Both the position numbers and the translations under genes were made by a program. From Corylus avellana (taxonomy: Eukaryota; Streptophyta; Magnoliopsida; Fagales; Betulaceae): DNA of 64,000 bases. The notes under the pieces are model-generated. The model did no database searches. It saw only the letters and a list, made by a program, of their open reading frames with translations, and was not told the DNA's origin. The stretch lies in NCBI RefSeq assembly GCF_901000735.1, contig NC_081542.1:28163093-28227092 (forward strand), read 5' to 3'. Positions 58,910-64,000 of the stretch are shown in pieces. Each line of letters starts with the position of its first letter. Position 1 is the stretch's first letter.

Positions 58910-61900
58910 TATCTTAGTATGGAATGTGAGAGGGTTGAATGCCCTCAAAAAAAAAGTTGCGCATTAGGGGTCTTTTGAAAGAATGGAAAGTAGATATAGT
59001 GTGTTTGATTGAGACTAAGATGGAGACTATCTCCCGAGAGGTGATTCATAGTCTTCGGGGAGGTCAACATGTGGGGTGGAAGTATAAAGGATCTAATGGT
59101 TCGTCGGGGGGGATGTTAATGATGTGGGATAGGAGGGTAGTGGAGTGTAAGGAGGAATGTGTGGGGCATTTCACTTTGGCTTGCTCTTTTCAAAATGTGG
59201 AGGATAGCTGGGTTTGGGCGTTTGGGGGGCTGTATGGGCCGAATGAGGAAGTGGAAAGAAGGGCACTTTGGGAAGAGTTGGCCGGTTTGATGAGGGTGTG
59301 GGAGGTCCCTTGGTGTTTTGGCAAGGATTTTAACATTGTACGATTTCCTAGTGAGCGCTCCAGTGTTTCTTATTATTCATCGGGCATGATGGATTTCTCG
59401 AACTTCATTTCAGAGAACAATTTGGTGGATATTCCGATGATGGGGGGTCAATTTACTTGGTCTAATAATCAAGAAAATAAGAGTTGGTCAAGGATTGACC
59501 AGTTTTTGCTATCCACGAATTGGGAAGATCACTACCCAGCAGTGTCACAAAGAAGACTTCAACGCCTGCTCTCCGATCACTTCCCTTTATTACTGGACTG
59601 CGGGACTCCTTGTGGAGATAAGAAGGGTTTTAAATTTGAAAATATGTGGCTTAAAGCAGAGGGTTTTGTTGACAAGGTTGCTTCTTGGTGGGGGTCGTAT
59701 TCGTTTGAGGGTTTACTTAGTTTTGTGCTTGCTAATAAACTGAAATCCCTTAAAAGTGGATTTGAAAAAGTGGAATGAGAAGGTGTTTGGGGATATTGGG
59801 AGGAAAAAGAAGGAGTTGTTGGGAGGTATCCAATAGTTGGATGAGTTGTCGGAATCGAGAGGCTTAGATCAGGAGGAGAAGTTCCGGAAGGAGGACATGT
59901 TGAAAGATTTGGAAAATACCTTGTTGTGTGAAGAAATTCATTGGCGCCAAAAATCAAGAGCTTTGTAGCTCAAGGAGGGGGATCGGAATACTCGCTTCTT
60001 CCACAAGATGGCTAATTCTCATCGAAGGTACAATCGTGTGGAAGTGCTTCTATTAATGGCGTATTATCCAGTGATCCAGCTGAGGCAAAAGATCACATAG
60101 TGCAGTATTACCAAAGCTTATACTCGGAACAAAGCACTTGGCGCCCTAGAACGGATAACCAGCCTTTTTTTTCCATCGATGAGAAGGATAATAGGTGGTT
60201 AGAAAGAGATTTTGAGGAAAATGAGGTTTGGGAGGTGGTAAAAGGCATGGATGGTGATAAGGCTCCGGGTCCAGATGGCTTTTCCATGGCTTTTTTTAAA
60301 GCTTGCTGGGGTGTTATTAAACAAGATGTTATGGCGGTTTTCGCTAAGTTCCATCGTAAACGTCAATTGGTGAAGAGTTTGAATGCAACTTTTATTTCCT
60401 TGATTCCAAAAAAGGCGGATGTAGTGGAGATGAAGGACTTTCAGCCCATTAGCTTGGTGGGAGGGGTGTATAAAATTGTGTCCAAGGTTCTTGCCAATAG
60501 GATGAGAACTGTTTTGGGTAAGGTCATTTCCTATTCTCAAAATGCTTTTATTGGGGGTCGGCAAATCCTAGATTCCGTTCTCATTGCAAATGAATGTGTG
60601 GATAGTCGCATGAAATCAGGGGTGCCAGGTGTTCTTTGTAAATTGGATTTGGAAAAGGCCTATGACCATGTAGATTGGGACTTTGTTTTGTATTTGCTGC
60701 ATGGATGTGGTTTTGATTAGAGGTGGAGGGCTTGGATAGAGTGGTGTATTAAGTCGGTAAGATTCTCCATTCTTGTGAATGGTTCTCCGGAAGGGTTCTT
60801 CAACAATTCGAGGGGAATCCGGCAAGGGGATCCTCTCTCTCCGTTATTGTTTGTACTTGTTATGGAGACTTTGAGTAAGATGGTGAATGCGACGGTAGAC
60901 CAAGGCCTTTTGACTGGATTCTCGGTGGGAAATAGGGTCTTGTCGGAGTTGATGTCTCTCACTCTTTATTTGCGAATGATACTTTGATTTTTTGTGAAGA
61001 TTCTATCGAGCAAATCTGGTATGTTCGTCTCATTCTCTTATGTTTTGAAGCTGTTTCGGGTTTGAGAGTGAATCTGGGAAAGTCAAAGATTGTAGCTATT
61101 GGTGAGGTGGAGAACATTGGGGTTTTAGCTAATATCTTTGGGTGTAGTGTTGCCGAGTTGCCTATGAAGTATTTGGGTCTTCCTCTTGGGGTGCCGTATA
61201 AGGATACGGTTATGTGGAATGATGTGATCGAAAAGATGGAGCGTCAGATGACAGGTTGGAAGAGAATGTATCTCTCTAAAGGAAGTTGTTTAACTCTCAT
61301 TAAGAGCACTTTGGCTAATCTTCCGACTTACTTTTTGCCTCTGTTTCCGATTCCTTTAAGTGTAGCTAAAAGGCTTGAGAAAGTCCAAAGAGATTTCTTG
61401 TGGGGAGGAATGGGAGATGAACCTAAGTTGCATCTTGTAAGTTGGAACCAAGTTTGACGCCCCCTACGCTATAGTGGTCTTGGCATTCGGAAGTTGCACC
61501 AGTTTAATCAAGCTCTTTTGGGGAAATGGCTTTGGAGATATGCGAATGAGAGCAGGGCTCTTTGGTGTAAGTTGATCAAAGCTAAGTATGAAGACCAAGC
61601 AAGTGGGTTGTGCACAAAGGAGGTTTCGGGTTCTCATACTCAATTACTTCTTATATTTTGTATCAAATTTATTTGTTAATTTTTCTACAGGAGTGAGAAG
61701 AGGGTCGGAAGATAGATTATGGTGGAACCCTTCCAAAAGAGGTACTTTCAAGGTCAAGTCTCTCTTTCTCTCCTTGGCATGCTCGGAAGGGAGGAGGTTC
61801 CCCTGGAAGAGTGTGTGGCGGACACAAGCTCCTCCAAGGGCAGCTTTTTTTGCATGGTCGGCGGCTTGGGGGAAAATTCTGACCTTAGATAACCTCAGAA

Positions 61901-63185
61901 AGAAAAATGTGATTGTGGTAAACAGATGTTGGATGTGTAAGAAGAGTGAGGAGACAGTGGATCATCTTCTTATTCATTGTGAGGTGGCGTCTGCTTTGTG
62001 GAGTGCCTTCTTTGGCCGTTTTGGGTTATCATGGGTGATGCCTGGTCGGGTTTTCGAGTTGCTAGCCTGTTGGTGGTCTGCAGGAAGGGGGGGGAGTGCT
62101 GCAGTCTGGAAGATGGTGCCTACTTGCTTTTTTTGGTGTCTATGGAGAGAGAGAAATAATAGGTGCTTCGAGGATGTGGAGAGGTCTTTCGAGGACTTTT
62201 TATCCTATTGTTTCCATACTCTGTATCTTTGGACTGTAGCGTTTGTTTTCCCGGTTTCGATTAGTTATAATGATTTCCTTGTTCGCTTTTCCCTTTCTAG
62301 TTAGGTGATCCTCCTTGTATACTTCCAGTGTACTTCGGGGCGCCTTACGCTTTTAATAAAGTCTATTACTTACTTATCAAAAAAAAATGGTGTGGGTCTA
62401 TGGAAGCATGTTCGCAAAGGGTGGACTTTTATTGCCAAAGGTATTCGGTTTGAGGTGGGAGAGGGTTCGAAAGTTCGTTTCTGGCATGATATTTGGTGTG
62501 GGGACAATTCTTTGAAGCAAGCCTTCCCGTCCTTATTCAGTATTGCCAGACACAAAGAAGCTTGGGTGAAGGATAATTTTACTAGGAGGAATGGGGTTGT
62601 TGAGTGGAATGTCATTTTTGTACGGCTGGTCCAAGATTGGGAGATGGATTTGGCTTCTCCTTTTTTTGATCGATTGTACTCTTGCAAGGTTTCCTTAGGC
62701 AATGTAGATCGTATTTGCTGGTCTTCGTCCAAGAAGGGCAAGTTTGAGGTTAAGTCGCTCTACAAGGCCTTGTCCAATTCTAATCAAGAGGAGTTTCCTT
62801 GGAAGAGCATCTGGCGTACTAAGGCGCCTCAGCGAGTGGCATTTTTCAGGTGGACTGCGACCCTAGGCAAAATTTTGACTCATGATACTCTGCGTAAGAG
62901 GAACATAGTGGTAGTGGAGTGGTGTTGTATGTGGAAGAAGACCGGGGAGTCAGTTGATCATCTTCTTCTCCACTGTGAGCTCACAAGTGCTCTTTGGCAC
63001 ACAATTTTTAAGCGGTTTGGGTTGCTTTGGGTCATGCCTTGCAGGGTGAGGGACTTGTTCGATAGCTGGTGGTCGGGACGACAATCTCGAAGCGTGGTTG
63101 TGTGGAAGATGATCCCTCTGTGTCTTATGTGGTGTATTTGGAATGAAAGAAATGCTAGATGTTTTGAAAATTCCACTAGGAATTG
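58899..63185 (+). pseudogene. LINE ORF2, broken and split by a nested LINE
   Basis: The ATG at 58899-58901 overlaps the ORF1 stop by 11 nt, as in the minus-strand copy. A frameshift lies in the A-run at about 58947-58955. The endonuclease (to 59778) keeps ETKM and SDHFPLLL but has GKDFNIV instead of GGDFNIV. The RT has [31 protein letters not shown] and [13 protein letters not shown]. The catalytic box is FAND instead of FADD (60969-60980), with a frameshift just before it. After SGSH at 61637 the ORF is interrupted and resumes at 62387 with GVGLWKHVRKGW, ending in zf-RVT ([24 protein letters not shown]). Cannot encode active RT. Confidence 0.9.
61638..62386 (+). mobile_element. 5'-truncated LINE nested in LINE ORF2
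   Basis: Starts with a 54-bp AT-rich piece (61638-61691) that is not LINE-like. Then WWNPSKRGTFKVKSLF, FPWKSVWRTQAPPRAAFF, ETVDHLLIHCEVASALW, LSWVMPGRVFELLACWW and WCLWRERNNRCFED follow in one open frame. The tail has CTTGTATACTTCCAGTGTAC, AATAAAG and TTATCA-poly(A). The host ORF2 reads 'gggttctcat' before and 'ggtgtgggtctatgg' after it; the minus-strand LINE has these parts joined. No TSD longer than 2 bp is visible. Confidence 0.9.
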
Positions 63186-63379
63186 ACTCACTTTTTCTTC
63201 TTTACTCTTACTCTTGGACGGCCGCTTGACTAGCTCCTTTAGTAATTAGTTTCTTTGATTTTTTTTTTCATTTCTCTCTCTCTTAGGCACTCTCTATTTA
63301 TACTTCCCGTGTATGTGGGTTGCGCCCCTTTGCGCTTTTTATATCATTATTACTTATCAAAAAAATGTGTGTGGTGTGG

Positions 63380-64000
63380 AGATCAACCATTTAAGATATC
63401 TTATCCGGATTTGTTTAGTATTTCATATTGTAAGGACGAGCAGATGGTAGATCTCATGCTATACCAGGATGGAAGTATTCATAGGAATATAATTTTTACA
63501 AGACCTGTACAGGATTGGGAAGTGGAGTTGGTCTCCTCTTTCTTTGAAATGTTGTATTCTCTCAGAGTAAGGCAAGAAGATGTAGATAGAATATGTTGGA
63601 TCCCTTCCAAGAGATACAAGTTCGAAGTAAAGACGTTTTATCATGTGTTAACCATATCTATTGGTTCCTGTTTCCGTGGAAGAGTATTTGAAGATTTAAG
63701 ACTCATTCAAGAGTGACATTTTTTGTGTGGACAGTGACTTTATGGAAAATATTGAAGTTGGATAATCTAAGGAGGTGGAACATCATTGTGATGGATTGGT
63801 GTTGTATGTGCAAAAAGAGTGGGGGGTCTATTAATCTTCTTCTTTTTCATCGTGGAAGTAGCAAGAGATTTATGGAGTTCATTATGTAATTTGCTTGGTG
63901 TGGATTGGATTATCCCTAGAAGGGTGAGAGAGCTGTTGATGAGTCTGGGAGTTCAAGTGGGGTGTCGTGATATTTCGAAAGTTTGGATCTTGGCTCCTTT
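63380..64000 (+). mobile_element. Old degenerate LINE, right part (runs off the edge)
   Basis: Continues the copy interrupted at 56730: PFKISYPDLFSISYCKDEQMVDL, NIIFTRPVQDWEVELVSSFFEM, DRICWIPSKRYKFEVKTFYHV (to about 63650), then broken zf-RVT ('gataatctaaggaggtgg', 'tgttgtatgtgcaaaaagag'). Frameshifts near 63716. Poly(A) and tail lie beyond the window. Confidence 0.85.

Larger units (their letters stand above)
56731..63364 (+). mobile_element. Full-length LINE, 6.6 kb with nested insert, 15-bp TSD
   Basis: The direct repeat ATGTGTGTGGTGTGG flanks the element (56716-56730 and 63365-63379; the first A of the right copy may be part of the poly-A). Order: leader of about 70 bp, ORF1, ORF2, tail ('tacttcccgtgtatgtggg', 'gcgcccctttgcgctttt') and poly(A). 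The ORF2 is split by a further LINE at 61638-62386. It is homologous throughout to the minus-strand LINE 48771-54809. The leaders differ except for GGTTGTGTCATGG at the ORF1 start. Confidence 0.95.

Noticed and set aside
61633..62390. A TSD for the nested LINE
   Set aside because: Only AT is shared between the flanks; comparison with the intact minus-strand LINE shows a blunt-like junction.

Overview
The window is nuclear DNA from a plant. It carries GT-AG introns, a vacuolar-type ABCC transporter gene, a plant DDB1 gene, AT-rich introns, and many LINEs, MITEs and other transposons. The gene sequences are eudicot-like. The LINE family with a conserved '...CTTATCA-poly(A)' 3' end made me think of woody Fagales-type genomes, but that is only an impression. 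Four runs of exactly 100 N (10832-10931, 14355-14454, 19031-19130, 20896-20995) are scaffold gaps, so order and orientation across 10.8-21 kb are uncertain.

Layout. (1) 1-7.05 kb, minus strand: the 5' part of an ABCC2/ABCC1-like transporter gene. Two non-coding 5' exons and four coding exons (TMD0 domain) are visible, and the gene runs off the left edge. Its introns hold a tRNA-derived SINE, a Tourist-like MITE and two LINE 3' fragments. (2) 7.05-9.3 kb: AT-rich upstream DNA with no recognised gene. (3) 9.3-19.03 kb: a repeat-rich segment broken by three gaps. It contains a pair of inverted MITEs and a 3.4-kb near-palindrome whose left arm is exactly one gap-bounded contig, so a misplaced haplotig is likely. 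(4) 19.1-23.45 kb: an LTR-like fragment, a TTA-flanked MITE, and a 2.77-kb TTA-flanked Harbinger-like element that carries a nested MULE. (5) 23.5-29.2 kb: an older, diverged direct duplicate of region 3. It has its own insertions: a solo LTR with perfect TSD, MITEs with empty-site evidence, and a 265-bp tandem repeat. (6) 29.2-31.0 kb: non-genic.

(7) 31.02-45.66 kb, minus strand: DDB1, the CUL4 E3-ligase adaptor. Seventeen consecutive exons with intact splice sites and a fully open frame encode 1,038 residues through the stop. Only about 51 N-terminal residues (normally two small exons) are absent; they are not found up to the right edge. (8) 45.7-64.0 kb, probably inside or upstream of the second DDB1 intron: LINE-dominated DNA. 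It contains a 6.0-kb minus-strand LINE with a perfect 11-bp TSD, and a three-layer plus-strand nest in which an old LINE is split by a younger 6.6-kb LINE (15-bp TSD) that is itself split by a 5'-truncated LINE. All LINE reading frames carry stops or frameshifts.

The two host genes are housekeeping-type and independent: vacuolar detoxification transport, and ubiquitin ligase/DNA damage/photomorphogenesis. I found no undescribed multi-gene system. The most informative material is the transposon stratigraphy, the assembly-linked palindrome and the very long 5' region of DDB1.
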